DNA of 64,000 nucleotides from Rhodoblastus acidophilus (lineage in GTDB: Bacteria > Pseudomonadota > Alphaproteobacteria > Rhizobiales > Beijerinckiaceae), in assembly GCF_900187365.1 (NCBI RefSeq), contig NZ_FYDG01000001.1, forward strand, positions 1,155,835 to 1,219,834, written 5' to 3'. How positions within the stretch are numbered: position 1 is the first letter of the stretch; every line of letters begins with the position of its first letter. Positions 1 to 8,928 of the stretch are shown piece by piece. The notes under the pieces are model-generated. The model was not told the origin of the DNA. It did not search any database and was given only the letters and a program-made list of their open reading frames with translations. The translations under genes and the position numbers were made by a program.

Positions 1-562
1 CCGAAACGCCGCCGATCGTGTCCTTGTCGAAATCGGTGTAGCGATATTCGATGCGGCCGATCAGGTTGTTGGTGCAAGCGTAGTCGACGCCGGCGCCGAC
101 GGTGTAGCCAACGCGGTCGTTGGTGTAGCCAGCGATCTTCACGTCGCCGAAGGCCACGCCGCCCGCGACATAGAGCAGGGCGCGATCGACGATCGTGTAG
201 CCGACGCGGCCGCGGATGTTAGCGAAATAGGTGGTGTCGGCCTTGATGCCGCCGACGGTCTTGTCGCCGCCGAACACGCCGCCGGCGTCGCCTTCAGCGC
301 CGAGCACGAACTTGTTGCCGAGGTCGTAGTTGTAGCCGATCACGCCGCCGACCAAGCCGCCGGTGCGGTCATACTTCACGCCCGCAGCCTTGGTGGTCAG
401 GATGTCAGCGCCGCCTTCGACACCGGCGTAGAAACCGGTCCAGGTGAACACCGGAACGGGCGCGACATAGGCCGGAGCGGCCTTACGGGACGGCAGGTCA
501 GCCGCGAAAGCAGAACCGGTCAGGGCCGCGACGGCCACGCTGGCGAGAAGAATCTTGCGCAT
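1..562 (-). CDS. Omp25/31-like outer-membrane beta-barrel porin, partial
   Basis: Reads from an ATG at 562 toward the window start without a stop, so the C-terminus is missing; 187 codons are visible. The N-terminus MRKILLASVAVAALTG is a signal peptide ending ..AFAADLPSRKAAPAY, the hallmark of alphaproteobacterial Omp25/31 and opacity-like porins. WTGFYAGVEGG and repeated aromatic beta-strand segments such as GRIEYRYTDF follow, as expected for an 8-stranded barrel. AAAGAGGT precedes the ATG. It is a close paralogue of the next gene (789-1454), in the same orientation, and the pair probably arose by tandem duplication. Structural or immunogenic outer-membrane role inferred from the family. Confidence 0.9.
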   Translation of the reverse strand, partial: MRKILLASVAVAALTGSAFAADLPSRKAAPAYVAPVPVFTWTGFYAGVEGGADILTTKAAGVKYDRTGGLVGGVIGYNYDLGNKFVLGAEGDAGGVFGGDKTVGGIKADTTYFANIRGRVGYTIVDRALLYVAGGVAFGDVKIAGYTNDRVGYTVGAGVDYACTNNLIGRIEYRYTDFDKDTIGGVS

Positions 563-694
563 TGTTTACCTCTTTATTCCAAAATGCTGAGATGTGGTGA
601 CAAAATCGCGACGATAATGCAATGGCCAAGTTGACGCTGCCGCGGCTTTCACAAGCACTGTTGCATCTTGGTCACGCTTAAGCTCGCCCCAAAT

Positions 695-728
695 GCAAAA
701 CGCATCCAGGCCTCGCGACCTGGATGCG
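695..728 (-). terminator. Rho-independent terminator after the second Omp gene
   Basis: A 10-bp perfect stem (CGCATCCAGG / CCTGGATGCG) with an 8-nt loop lies 61-94 bases past the stop codon at 789. Read on the minus strand it is followed by TTTTGC. A second GC-rich hairpin, without a T-run, lies at 743-762 (GCGCCGGG / CCCGGCGC). Confidence 0.75.
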
Positions 729-788
729 CTTGCAAGAGACAGGCGCCGGGTTCCCCCGGCGCAAGCGATCTCAGTACTTCTTGCGATC

Positions 789-1454
789 TCAGTACTTGGC
801 GACGACCGGGCCGAACTCCGGAGCGCCGAACTTGTACAGCAGACCGACCACAACCGCGTTCGAGTCCTGGGTGACCGACTGCGGGAACGGACCACGGGAC
901 TTGCCGAGGTCGGTGTAGCGATATTCGACGCGGCCGATCAGGTTGCTGGTGAAGGCGTAGTCGACGCCGCCGCCGACGGTGTAGCCGACGCGGTCATCGG
1001 TGAAGCCGGCGACCTTGACATCGCCGAAGGCGACGCCGCCCGCGGCGTAAACCAGGGCGCGATCGAACAGGGCGTAGCCGACGCGGCCACGGACGTCAGC
1101 GAAATAGGTCGAATCGACCTTGTTGGTGATGCCGTTGACGGTGACGTTCTTGTCGCCGCCCAGCACGCCGCCGGCGTCGCCTTCGAGGCCGAGCACGAAG
1201 CGGTTGCCGAGTTCGTAGTTGTAGCCGACCACGCCGCCGAGCAGGCCGCCGGTGCGGTCAACCTTCACGCCGGCCGCGTCCTTGGTCGACAGGAAATCAG
1301 CGCCGCCTTCAATACCGACGTAGAAGCCGGTCCAGGAGAACGCCGGGACGGGGGCGATGTAGGCCGGAGCAGCCTTGCGCGAGGGGAGATCGGCGGCGAT
1401 GGCCGAGCCCGTCAGCGCCAGGACGGCGACGGTGGAAAGCAGAACATTACGCAT
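789..1454 (-). CDS. Omp25/31-like outer-membrane beta-barrel porin
   Basis: 221 residues from the ATG at 1454, chosen because AAGAGG sits just upstream and because the N-terminus MRNVLLSTVAVLALTG..AADLPSRKAAPAY matches the paralogue at 1-562; the frame opens 40 codons earlier but without a signal sequence. Signal peptide of about 22 residues, then FYVGIEGGADF, several amphipathic strand repeats (GRVGYALFDRALVYAAGGVAF) and a C-terminal VVGLLYKF strand. Family: small outer-membrane barrels (Omp25/31, RopB-like). The last codons and stop are partly duplicated just downstream (766-797). Separate terminator at 695-728, so it is probably monocistronic. Confidence 0.92.
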   Translation of the reverse strand: MRNVLLSTVAVLALTGSAIAADLPSRKAAPAYIAPVPAFSWTGFYVGIEGGADFLSTKDAAGVKVDRTGGLLGGVVGYNYELGNRFVLGLEGDAGGVLGGDKNVTVNGITNKVDSTYFADVRGRVGYALFDRALVYAAGGVAFGDVKVAGFTDDRVGYTVGGGVDYAFTSNLIGRVEYRYTDLGKSRGPFPQSVTQDSNAVVVGLLYKFGAPEFGPVVAKY

Positions 1455-1888
1455 GGATGCCTCTTGTCTGGTTTGCGAAACGCACCGGCAACATGTCCCT
1501 TGAGCGCCGCGGTCGCAACACAAAATGTCACGAATTAGGGTATTCACTGGACGCTTGTGGCCGTTTGGCAACAATTTCGGGCTAGGCCCGGGTGGAATGC
1601 GGCTGAATTGCGGCGCCTGAAAGGCATTTGTGACGATCCAGCCGCAAAATTGCGGATTTTACTTTGTCCTTCTCGGAGATCCCGCGCGGACCCGCGCGGC
1701 TCCATTTCGATTCGACGCTCGCCGGCCATTCCTAAAGGGAAACAACCCGGCAATTGCATTGACAGGGCGCGACGCAAAGTCACGCCGTCCCTCCCGCCAA
1801 GACGCAGTTAATGCGTGAGAAGTTTACCATTCCTTACTGGAACAGGTCGCGTTTGACCCTTTTGGTTAACGCAACGCTTACGCCGGGT
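1455..1888. other. Intergenic region, 434 bases, no gene seen
   Basis: Lies upstream of the Omp gene (starts at 1454, minus strand) and downstream of the NUDIX stop (1889), so it should hold the Omp promoter. The short frames here have no family resemblance or ribosome-binding site. I see no convincing promoter hexamers or hairpin. Confidence 0.5.
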
Positions 1889-2362
1889 TTACGTTCCAAC
1901 CGTCCGGGCGAATTCGAGGATCAGCGCGGCGAGCGCCGGATCGGACGCGCGCTCCGCCGCCGTTTCGGCCGACATCCAGCACGTCTCGCGCTGGTTCTTC
2001 TCCAGCCAATCCGCGCGCTGGCGAATCACGCGCAGCGGAAACACATCGACCTCGCACAGGGCAGTTTTTCCTTGCGACAGTCTCTTGTCATAAGAGAATC
2101 GGCCGAACGAGGCCTCGTCGATCACGCCGAGCAGACCCGCCTCTTCCAGCGCCTCGACCGCCGCCGCGGCCGAGAGACTGCGGCCCGCCATCGGCCAGCC
2201 CTTGGGAATGATCCAGCGCCGGGTTTCGCGCGACGACACCAGCATGATTTCGAGGCGATCCGTCACGCGCCAGGGCAAGGCGGCCACCTGACGACGAACA
2301 GCCTTGCCGCCGTCGGCTTGTTTCTTGGCCTTGCCCGAACCGCCCGAATCGCCTGCCGTCAC
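1889..2362 (-). CDS. NUDIX hydrolase, diphosphoinositol-polyphosphate phosphohydrolase-like
   Basis: 157 residues from a GTG at 2362 that overlaps the stop of the PiT gene (GTGA), with GGGAG 8 bases upstream; translational coupling is likely. The frame stays open further upstream but that part is antisense to PiT. The NUDIX signature is present as PKGWPM then AAVEALEEAGL, the form typical of DIPP-type alphaproteobacterial enzymes; the G(x5)E glutamate is replaced by R, as often seen in this subgroup, while the catalytic EExG core is intact. Such enzymes hydrolyse diphosphoinositol polyphosphates, dinucleoside polyphosphates or polyphosphate. Operon with a phosphate transporter, which fits phosphate metabolism; the true substrate is unknown. 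Confidence 0.85.
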   Translation of the reverse strand: MTAGDSGGSGKAKKQADGGKAVRRQVAALPWRVTDRLEIMLVSSRETRRWIIPKGWPMAGRSLSAAAAVEALEEAGLLGVIDEASFGRFSYDKRLSQGKTALCEVDVFPLRVIRQRADWLEKNQRETCWMSAETAAERASDPALAALILEFARTVGT

Positions 2363-3360
2363 GTGAAGACTCCCGCCAGCCAGAACGCGAGCGCCGCCGT
2401 AGCGCCCGACGCCGGCAAGGTTAACACCCAGGCGACCACAATGTTCTGCGCCACGCTCCACCGCACCGCCGAGGTGCGCCGCGCCGCGCCGACGCCGACA
2501 ATGGCGCCGGTGATCGTATGGGTGGTGGAGACCGGCACGCCCAGGGCGGTGGCGGCGAACAGGGTCAGCGCTCCGCCGGTTTCGGCGCAGAACCCCTGCA
2601 TCGGCGTGAGTCGCGTGATTTTCGACCCCATGGTGTGGACGATGCGCCAACCGCCCAGGAACGTGCCAAGCGCCATCGCGCTCTGGCAGGCGAGAACGAC
2701 CCAGAACGGAACGGCGAAGTTCGGCCCGCTCAGGCCGTGCGCATAGAGCAGCACGGCGATCACGCCCATGGTTTTCTGGGCGTCGTTGCCGCCGTGGCCG
2801 AGAGAATAGAGCGAGGCCGACACGAATTGCAGCAGGCGGAAGGCCGAATCAACCGCGACCGGCGCGCGCCGCACGCAAATCCAGGACACGATCAGCACCA
2901 GCAGCAGCGCCAGAAAGAATCCCGCGAGCGGCGACAACACGATGGCGGCGACCGTCTTGTCCAGCCCCGTCCAGAGGACGGCGCCCGTTCCCGCCTTGGC
3001 GATGCCGGCCCCGACCAGACCGCCGATCAGGGCGTGCGACGAGGACGAGGGAATCCCGAGCAGCCAGGTCAGCACGTTCCAGACGATGGCGCCCGACAAA
3101 GCGGCGAAGATCAGCCTGTCGTCGATGATATGCTGGTCGACGATGCCGCTGCCCACCGTATTGGCGACATGCAGGCCGAAAAAGAAGAAGGCGATGAAGT
3201 TGAAGAAGCCGGCCCAGAACACCGCGTAACGCGGGCTTAAGACGCGCGTCGAGACGATGGTGGCGATCGAATTGGCGGCGTCGTGCAGGCCGTTCAGAAA
3301 GTCGAACAGCAGGGCGACGGCGATCAGAGCGACCAGAGCGTAAGTCACGCCGTCCATCAC
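2359..3360 (-). CDS. pit: PiT-family inorganic phosphate transporter
   Basis: 333 residues, strongly hydrophobic throughout with about ten membrane segments. Carries the PiT/PHO4 signature twice: FDFLNGLHDAANSIATIV near the N-terminus and SLGHGGNDAQKTMGVI in the C-terminal half. Low-affinity, proton-coupled uptake of phosphate (usually as a metal-phosphate complex) across the inner membrane. Begins 4 bases after the DUF47 gene and overlaps the NUDIX gene by 4, so the three genes form one unit. A second Met lies one codon inside the chosen start (MMDG) and is equally possible. Confidence 0.95.
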   Translation of the reverse strand: MMDGVTYALVALIAVALLFDFLNGLHDAANSIATIVSTRVLSPRYAVFWAGFFNFIAFFFFGLHVANTVGSGIVDQHIIDDRLIFAALSGAIVWNVLTWLLGIPSSSSHALIGGLVGAGIAKAGTGAVLWTGLDKTVAAIVLSPLAGFFLALLLVLIVSWICVRRAPVAVDSAFRLLQFVSASLYSLGHGGNDAQKTMGVIAVLLYAHGLSGPNFAVPFWVVLACQSAMALGTFLGGWRIVHTMGSKITRLTPMQGFCAETGGALTLFAATALGVPVSTTHTITGAIVGVGAARRTSAVRWSVAQNIVVAWVLTLPASGATAALAFWLAGVFT

Positions 3361-3364
3361 GGCC

Positions 3365-4009
3365 TCACAAATGTTCGAGCAGAATTCCGCTCATCCGGTT
3401 GGCGACATCCTCGAAACTGTCCACCACCTTTTCGAGATGCGAATAAATTTCGGCGCCGACGATATAGGCCATGGCTCCATTGTCGCGATTCGCCAGGAAC
3501 AGCTCCTTCAAGCCGGCGAGATACAGCAGATCGGCCTGTTCCTCGAGCTTGACGATCTGCTCGTTGGCGGCGTTGATCCGGGCCGAATTGGCGTTCATGG
3601 CGCGCAGCAGCGGCAGGGTGTCCTGAACGATCCGGGCCGATTCGACGATGACGTCGCCGATGCGGGCCATATCCGGCGTGAAGTCGCCGACGTCATAGAG
3701 CGAAATCGCCTTGACCGTCTGCCGCATCTGATCGACGGCGTCGTCGAGATCGTTGATCAGCCCGTGAATATCGCCACGGTCGAACGGCGTGATGAAACTG
3801 CGGCGCAACGCCAGCAGCACTTCGCGGGCGACCTCGTCGGCCTTATGCTCGTAGGCGGTGATCTCGTCGCAATAGCGCGGCACGTCCGGGCCGCCGTCGA
3901 GCAGGCGCCGGAAGCACTGCGCCGCCTCGACCGCGATCTTGGCATGGGCCTCGAACAGATCGAAAAATCGATCTTCCTTGGGCATCAGCGCCCGCAACCA
4001 GCCCAGCAT
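3365..4009 (-). CDS. DUF47/PhoU-like Pit accessory protein
   Basis: 214 residues, the usual length for the DUF47 family (PF01865), and almost entirely helical and charged. N-terminal MPKEDRFFDLFEAHAKIAVEA and ITAYEHKADEVAREVL match the family, which shares the PhoU fold. DUF47 genes sit immediately upstream of PiT transporters in many bacteria and are thought to modulate them. First gene of the DUF47-PiT-NUDIX unit. Cytoplasmic; no catalytic residues expected. Confidence 0.92.
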   Translation of the reverse strand: MLGWLRALMPKEDRFFDLFEAHAKIAVEAAQCFRRLLDGGPDVPRYCDEITAYEHKADEVAREVLLALRRSFITPFDRGDIHGLINDLDDAVDQMRQTVKAISLYDVGDFTPDMARIGDVIVESARIVQDTLPLLRAMNANSARINAANEQIVKLEEQADLLYLAGLKELFLANRDNGAMAYIVGAEIYSHLEKVVDSFEDVANRMSGILLEHL

Positions 4010-4096
4010 GACTTCTCCGGCAACCTGACGAGATAGCGACTCTTTTGTGACAAATCCCTAGGTCGCCGCCGTGGATTTGTAAACAGCCGCGCGCCG

Positions 4097-5641
4097 TCAG
4101 TAGGCGCGCGCGATGATGATCTCCTCCACCGCCGGCTTGCCGGTGAACACGCACGCGCCGGACGGCTGGCCCTGCCCCATCGGCACATTGCGCAGCGTGA
4201 GCTTGAGCGCCTTGAGCCGCGCCTCAATAGCTTCGAGTTCCGAACCGGTCGGCCGCGACCAGGGCGCGCGCACCCAGCCCTTGAAGCCGGATTTTTCATC
4301 GTCTTCGGAGGCCGCGCCGAAAAAGGCGGCGATGGCGTCGAAATCCTTCAGGTCGGCGCGGATGTTGCCGTCCAGCCGCGCCTTGGCCTCGTCGAACAGG
4401 TTTTTCTGGATTTCCGCCAGCAGGCCGGGCGCCTGGGCCAGAAATTGTTCGCGCGCGAGACCTGTGGAAATCACCTTGTCGCCGTCGCGCAGCTTGTCGC
4501 GGCGAATCATCGTGACATTGTCGCCGGCCATGTCGCGCGGGCCGATTTCAAGCAGGATCGGCGCGCCGCGGCGCAGCCAGTCCCAGCGCTTGTTGGCCGA
4601 ACGGGTCGGCTTTTTATCCAGATGCGCGCGAACCGGCAGGCCGAAAGCGGAGAGGCCGTCGAGTTCGGTTTTCAGCTTCTCGCAATAGGCGAGCAGGTCG
4701 GCGTCCTCCGGCTTTTCGCGCAGCATCGGGACGATGACGATCTGTTTCGGCGCGATGCGCGGCGGCAGGCGCAGACCATCGTCATCGCCATGCGTCATGA
4801 TGACGCCGCCGATCAGGCGGGTCGAAACGCCCCACGACGTCGTGTGGGCGTATTCGAGCTCGCCGGTCGCGGACTGGAAGCGGATGTTCTGCGCCTTGGC
4901 GAAATTCTGGCCGAGATAATGCGAGGTGCCGGCCTGCAAGGCCTTGCCGTCCTGCATCATCGCCTCGATGGAATAAGTGGCGTCGGCGCCGGGGAACCGC
5001 TCGTTTTCCGGCTTTTCGCCGACCATCACCGGCATGGCCAGCACGTCCTCGGCCAGCTCGCGGTAGATTTCCAGCATCTTCAGCGTCTCTTCCAGCGCGT
5101 CATCCTTGCTGGCGTGGGCGGTGTGCCCCTCCTGCCAGAGGAATTCGGCCGTGCGCAAAAACAGGCGGGTGCGCATTTCCCAGCGCACCACATTGGCCCA
5201 TTGGTTCACGAGGACGGGAAGATCGCGATAGCTGGCGATCCAGCGCCGGAACGCGTCGCCGATGATGGTTTCCGAGGTCGGCCGCACCACCAGCGGCTCC
5301 TCCAGCTCGGAAGACGGGTCGACCACCAGCTTGCCATCGACCGCCTTGAGGCGATGATGGGTGACGATGGCCATTTCCTTGGCGAACCCTTCGACGTGGC
5401 TCGCCTCCTGCGCAATAAAACTCATCGGGATGAACAGCGGGAAGTAGCAGTTCTCGTGCCCGGTGTCCTTGATGCGCTTGTCCAGCGCCTGCTGCACCAG
5501 TTCCCACACGCCCCAGCCCCAGGGCTTGATGATCATGCAGCCGCGCACCGGCGAGGTCTCGGCGAGATCGGCCTGATCGACCACGGCCTGATACCATTCG
5601 GGGAAATTTTCTTCGCGGGTGACGGAAAGGGCGCGTTTCAT
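4097..5641 (-). CDS. proS: Prolyl-tRNA synthetase, archaeal/eukaryotic-like type
   Basis: 514 residues from the ATG at 5641 (MKRALSVTREENFPEWYQ); the frame extends to a TTG 19 codons earlier, but the family normally begins at EENFPEWYQ. Class II synthetase motifs: VVRPTSETIIGDAFRRWI, then VVRWEMRTRLFLRTAEFLWQ, and GGVIMTHGDDDGLRLPP (motif 3 region). The C-terminal extension ends CVFTGKPA..IIARAY, including the terminal Tyr of ProS type 3. Charges tRNA-Pro with proline in the cytoplasm. Most alphaproteobacteria encode the short bacterial form (about 440 residues), so the archaeal/eukaryotic-like form is notable here. Downstream distance to DUF47 is 87 bases. Confidence 0.95.
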   Translation of the reverse strand: MKRALSVTREENFPEWYQAVVDQADLAETSPVRGCMIIKPWGWGVWELVQQALDKRIKDTGHENCYFPLFIPMSFIAQEASHVEGFAKEMAIVTHHRLKAVDGKLVVDPSSELEEPLVVRPTSETIIGDAFRRWIASYRDLPVLVNQWANVVRWEMRTRLFLRTAEFLWQEGHTAHASKDDALEETLKMLEIYRELAEDVLAMPVMVGEKPENERFPGADATYSIEAMMQDGKALQAGTSHYLGQNFAKAQNIRFQSATGELEYAHTTSWGVSTRLIGGVIMTHGDDDGLRLPPRIAPKQIVIVPMLREKPEDADLLAYCEKLKTELDGLSAFGLPVRAHLDKKPTRSANKRWDWLRRGAPILLEIGPRDMAGDNVTMIRRDKLRDGDKVISTGLAREQFLAQAPGLLAEIQKNLFDEAKARLDGNIRADLKDFDAIAAFFGAASEDDEKSGFKGWVRAPWSRPTGSELEAIEARLKALKLTLRNVPMGQGQPSGACVFTGKPAVEEIIIARAY

Positions 5642-5994
5642 GGGCTCGACCAGTTCGGGGATTCCAGCCGTACTGGCCGAAAAAGCGGACAAATGCAATG
5701 TCGCCGTGCGGAAAAAGCCGGCCGCGGCGAGGGCGCGCCGTTGCGCCTGGCGACGGCGACCACACCGAGATCAAGGCGGCGATCAGCCCTGCTCCGTCGC
5801 GGCGCTGGCGGCGAAGATTTTGAACGGAATGAAGAACGAACGCATAAGGTGAGACCGGGTCCATCCCGTGCGCCGGCTTCGCCCGGCATGACGTCGGCGA
5901 GCATGAAACCGACCGGCGGCGTCAGATCGAAATGGTGAAGACCGGGTTGACCGCGCGGGCCTTGCGCACGCGGTCGCCTGGGAGGGAAGACTCG
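5642..5994. other. Intergenic region, 353 bases, no gene seen
   Basis: Holds the upstream region of proS. Overlapping short frames on both strands have low-complexity Arg-rich translations and no ribosome-binding site. A GC-rich imperfect hairpin (GCCGG..CCGGC) lies near 5873-5889. Confidence 0.4.
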
Positions 5995-6174
5995 TCAGCG
6001 GCGGCTCTTGCCCGTCGCCACCGGCTTGCAGAATCGCAATTCGCGCGCTTCCACCACAACCGCGCCGGGGCGCAAGGCTTCGGGCGGCATATTGCCCTTG
6101 GCGCCGCTCTCCTGACACCAGGCGAAGTGAATCCGCGTGGGGAGGCCACAATAGACGCAACGGGGAAGCGGCAT
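5995..6174 (-). CDS. Small conserved-looking protein with a CxxC knuckle (59 aa)
   Basis: Starts at the ATG at 6174, supported by a textbook AAGGAG six bases upstream. Translation begins MPLPRCVYCGLPTRIHF and includes AWCQESG and a C-terminal RFCKPVATGKSRR, so four cysteines are present and the first two form CxxC; a zinc or redox role is conceivable. I do not recognise the family. Divergent from the DUF1772 gene, with a TTAA-N7-TTAA site in the shared upstream DNA. Confidence 0.6.
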   Translation of the reverse strand: MPLPRCVYCGLPTRIHFAWCQESGAKGNMPPEALRPGAVVVEARELRFCKPVATGKSRR

Positions 6175-6287
6175 CGTCAACTCCTTGATATTCCGTTGAA
6201 CGCGCCGGCCGGACTGCTGTTCCGCAGCCCGGCTGGACCAGCGGGTGGGACATTGTCTTCCAAGCAGCAATCATGCCAGCAGCGCAG

Positions 6288-6303
6288 TTAACCAATCCTT
6301 AAC
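6288..6303. promoter_or_regulatory. Candidate CtrA-binding site
   Basis: TTAA-CCAATCC-TTAAC, an exact TTAA-N7-TTAAC match to the alphaproteobacterial CtrA consensus, in the 248-base gap between the divergent genes at 6174 and 6423. Site function is inferred from sequence only. Confidence 0.4.
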
Positions 6304-6422
6304 GCGGACCGGGTTACGTGCGAGGCTTTCGTCTTGGTCGCAAAAGCGCTATGAGCGACAGACGGCGTCGCAGCGACGCCTTGCAGGAATGCGCCGCCCG
6401 ACCGGCGCCAGTGGAGCCAGAA

Positions 6423-6845
6423 ATGCTCGCGGGACTGATCGCTTTCGCCTTCGCCGCCGCCTTCACCGGCGCGGCCCTCTACATCGCCCTGGTCGAGCAG
6501 CCGGCGCGGCTCGCGCTGGACGATTCCTCCATGATGCGCGAATGGGCGCCGAGCGACCGGCGCGGCTTCGCGCTGCTGGGCGCCCTCGCTGTGGCCGGCG
6601 CGCTCGCGGCCCTCGCCGCCTATGGCCACGCCAGCGACATTCGCTGGCTGCTCGGCGCGCTGATCGTGGCGACCAGCTGGCCCTATTTCTATTTCGTGGT
6701 GGTGCCGATCAACAATCGGCTGCTGGCCGAGAGCGAGCCCGAGGCCGACTCGCGCGAGCTGGTGCGCAACTGGGGCTGGCTGGAATGGGGGCTGGTCGCG
6801 ATCGGCCTCGCCGCCAGCGGCGTGTTCGGCTGGATTCTCGCCTGA
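6423..6845 (+). CDS. DUF1772 (anthrone oxygenase-like) membrane protein
   Basis: 140 residues from the ATG at 6423, chosen for the GGAG six bases upstream and because the hydrophobic N-terminus starts here (MLAGLIAFAFAAAFTGAALY). Four membrane segments. ALVEQPARLAL and SWPYFYFVVVPINNRLL are the family's conserved loops. DUF1772 includes fungal anthrone oxygenases, but most bacterial members are uncharacterised. A longer frame upstream (to 6318) is Arg-rich and unlikely. Followed 75 bases later by the alcohol dehydrogenase gene. Confidence 0.85.
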   Translation: MLAGLIAFAFAAAFTGAALYIALVEQPARLALDDSSMMREWAPSDRRGFALLGALAVAGALAALAAYGHASDIRWLLGALIVATSWPYFYFVVVPINNRLLAESEPEADSRELVRNWGWLEWGLVAIGLAASGVFGWILA

Positions 6846-6920
6846 CCCGGCGCAGCGATTTGCTTTGACAGCGCGCGCCGGCGGGCGTGAAATTCCGCCG
6901 GCGTTTTCCGGGAATCGGCC

Positions 6921-7916
6921 ATGTTCGCAATGGTCCTCAAAACCCTGGGCGGACCGTTGGAAGGGGAGGAGCGAATCGCCCCCCTGCCCGGCCCTGGGGA
7001 AGTTCGCATCAAAATAGAGGCTTGCGGGGTCTGCCGCACCGATTTGCACGTGGTGGACGGCGAACTGCCCAAGCCGCGCCTGCCGATCGTCCCCGGCCAT
7101 GAAATCGTCGGGCGCGTCGAGGCGCTGGGCGCCGGCGCCTCCGGCCTGTCGGTCGGCGAGCGCGTCGGCGTGCCCTGGCTCGGCCGCACCTGCCAGACCT
7201 GCGGGCCGTGCGTCGCCGGCCACGAAAATCTCTGCGACTCCCCCGAATTCACCGGCTATACGCGCGACGGCGGCTACGCTGCCGAATGCGTCGCCGACGC
7301 GCGGTTTTGCTTCCCCTTGGGCGAAAAAGGCGAGTCCGCCGCTTTGGCGCCGCTGCTGTGCGCCGGCCTGATCGGCTGGCGCGCGTTCAAGATCGCGCTG
7401 CGCAGCGCCGGCCGTGTTGAAAATTTAGGCCTTTATGGATTTGGCGCCGCCGCGCATCTGCTGGCGCAAATCGCCGGGAAACAGGGCCATCGGGTCTTCG
7501 CCTTCACCCGGCCGGGCGATGCGCGCGGACAAGAATTTGCCCGAGAATTAGGCACCGTCTGGGCGGGCGGCTCGGACGGCCCGCCGCCGGAACCGCTGGA
7601 CGCCGCCATCATCTTCGCGCCGGTCGGCGCGTTGGTGCCCCTGGCGCTCAAGGCGGTGCGCAAGGCCGGGGCCGTGGTCTGCGCCGGCATACACATGAGC
7701 GACATTCCCAGCTTTCCCTACGCCTTGCTGTGGGAAGAACGCCAGATCGTCTCGGTGGCCAATCTCACCCGGCGCGACGGGGTCGAATTTTTGCGGCTGG
7801 CGCCCGAGCTGGGCGTGCGGACGCAAATCGCGCCCTACCCCTTGCGCGAGGCCAATCGCGCGCTCGCCGACCTGCGCGCCGGCGCCTTTTCAGGCGCCGC
7901 CGTACTGATTCCATGA
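6921..7916 (+). CDS. Zinc-dependent alcohol dehydrogenase (MDR family)
   Basis: 331 residues. Catalytic zinc ligands C38 (in CGVCRTD) and H60-E61 (PGHE), and the structural zinc cysteines C91, C94, C97 and C105 ([14 protein letters not shown]). The nucleotide-binding turn [10 protein letters not shown] replaces the usual GxGGxG form. Closest in style to the AdhP-like zinc-binding alcohol dehydrogenase group. NAD(P)-linked oxidation of alcohols or reduction of aldehydes; substrate unknown. ATG at 6921 or 6930; neither has a strong ribosome-binding site. Seven bases separate it from the PPK2 gene, so the two are probably co-transcribed. Confidence 0.92.
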   Translation: MFAMVLKTLGGPLEGEERIAPLPGPGEVRIKIEACGVCRTDLHVVDGELPKPRLPIVPGHEIVGRVEALGAGASGLSVGERVGVPWLGRTCQTCGPCVAGHENLCDSPEFTGYTRDGGYAAECVADARFCFPLGEKGESAALAPLLCAGLIGWRAFKIALRSAGRVENLGLYGFGAAAHLLAQIAGKQGHRVFAFTRPGDARGQEFARELGTVWAGGSDGPPPEPLDAAIIFAPVGALVPLALKAVRKAGAVVCAGIHMSDIPSFPYALLWEERQIVSVANLTRRDGVEFLRLAPELGVRTQIAPYPLREANRALADLRAGAFSGAAVLIP

Positions 7917-7923
7917 GGCTGAA

Positions 7924-8790
7924 ATGAAACAGATCGATGCCGAGGATTTTCGCGTCAAGCCGGAGACGACCGTTGATCTGAAACGCTGGCCGACACGCGT
8001 CGATCCGTTCTACGCCTCGAAGGAGGAATACCAGCAGCGGCTCGCCGATCACATCGCGCGTCTGAGCGAGCATCAGCAAAAACTCTACGCCGACGACCGC
8101 CACGCCCTGCTGCTGATCTTTCAGGCGATGGACGCCGCCGGCAAGGACGGCGTGATCCGCCACGTCATGTCCGGCGTCAATCCGCAGGGCTGCGAGGTGA
8201 CCAGCTTCAAGCACCCCAGCGGCGCGGAGCTGGAGCACGATTTTCTCTGGCGCGCCGGCCACGCCCTGCCCGAGCGGGGCCGCATCGGCATTTTCAACCG
8301 CTCGCATTACGAGGACGTTCTCATTGTCCGCGTGCATCCGGAGCTGCTGGCGGCCGAGGGTTTCGACCCGGCGGCGGCCGACGACGACTTCTGGAGCGAG
8401 CGCATGCGCTCCATCCGCGGCTTCGAGCGGCATCTCGGCGCCAACAATGTGCATGTGCTGAAGTTTTTCCTGCACCTCTCCAAGGACGAGCAGCGCAAGC
8501 GTTTTCTGGCGCGCATCGACGAGCCGGAGAAAAACTGGAAGTTTTCGCAGGCCGACATGATCGAACGCGGCTTCTGGGGCGACTATCGCCGCGCCTATGA
8601 ACAGGCGCTGAGCGAAACCAGCGCCAAGGCGGCGCCCTGGTTCGTCGTTCCCGCCGATGACAAGCACAATGCGCGATTGATCGTCTCGCACATCATTCTC
8701 GACCGCCTGGAAAAACTCAAGCTGTCCTATCCCACGGTCAGCGCCGAACGCAAAGCCGAGCTGCAGAAGATTCGCGCACAACTCGAGTAA
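7924..8790 (+). CDS. ppk2: Polyphosphate kinase 2 family protein
   Basis: 288 residues. Walker A MDAAGKDG (about 69-76) and Walker B/lid region [14 protein letters not shown] (about 120-133) are the PPK2 signatures; [14 protein letters not shown] and [15 protein letters not shown] complete the family pattern. The length and single-domain form resemble PPK2 enzymes that transfer phosphate from polyphosphate to nucleotides. Which nucleotide (AMP or ADP) cannot be told from sequence alone. Cytoplasmic. Starts seven bases after the alcohol dehydrogenase stop; the PiT/NUDIX group lies about 4 kb away. Confidence 0.93.
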   Translation: MKQIDAEDFRVKPETTVDLKRWPTRVDPFYASKEEYQQRLADHIARLSEHQQKLYADDRHALLLIFQAMDAAGKDGVIRHVMSGVNPQGCEVTSFKHPSGAELEHDFLWRAGHALPERGRIGIFNRSHYEDVLIVRVHPELLAAEGFDPAAADDDFWSERMRSIRGFERHLGANNVHVLKFFLHLSKDEQRKRFLARIDEPEKNWKFSQADMIERGFWGDYRRAYEQALSETSAKAAPWFVVPADDKHNARLIVSHIILDRLEKLKLSYPTVSAERKAELQKIRAQLE

Positions 8791-8901
8791 ATCCCAGCTC
8801 CGATCTCTGTCTTGACCTTAGAGACTGAACCACGGCTCAAGGTTCGATGGGCGACTTGCCCTTGAAAACAGGAACAAACCTCAAAGGATTGCGTTTGGGC
8901 G

Positions 8902-8922
8902 CCGAGGCATCAACCTCGGGAG
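8902..8922 (+). promoter_or_regulatory. Hairpin overlapping the ribosome-binding site of the next gene
   Basis: CCGAGG-N6-CCTCGG (8902-8919) runs into the GGGAG (8918-8922) that lies six bases before the ATG at 8929. The stem would partly cover the ribosome-binding site; regulation is speculative. Confidence 0.25.
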
Positions 8923-8928
8923 TCCTCC

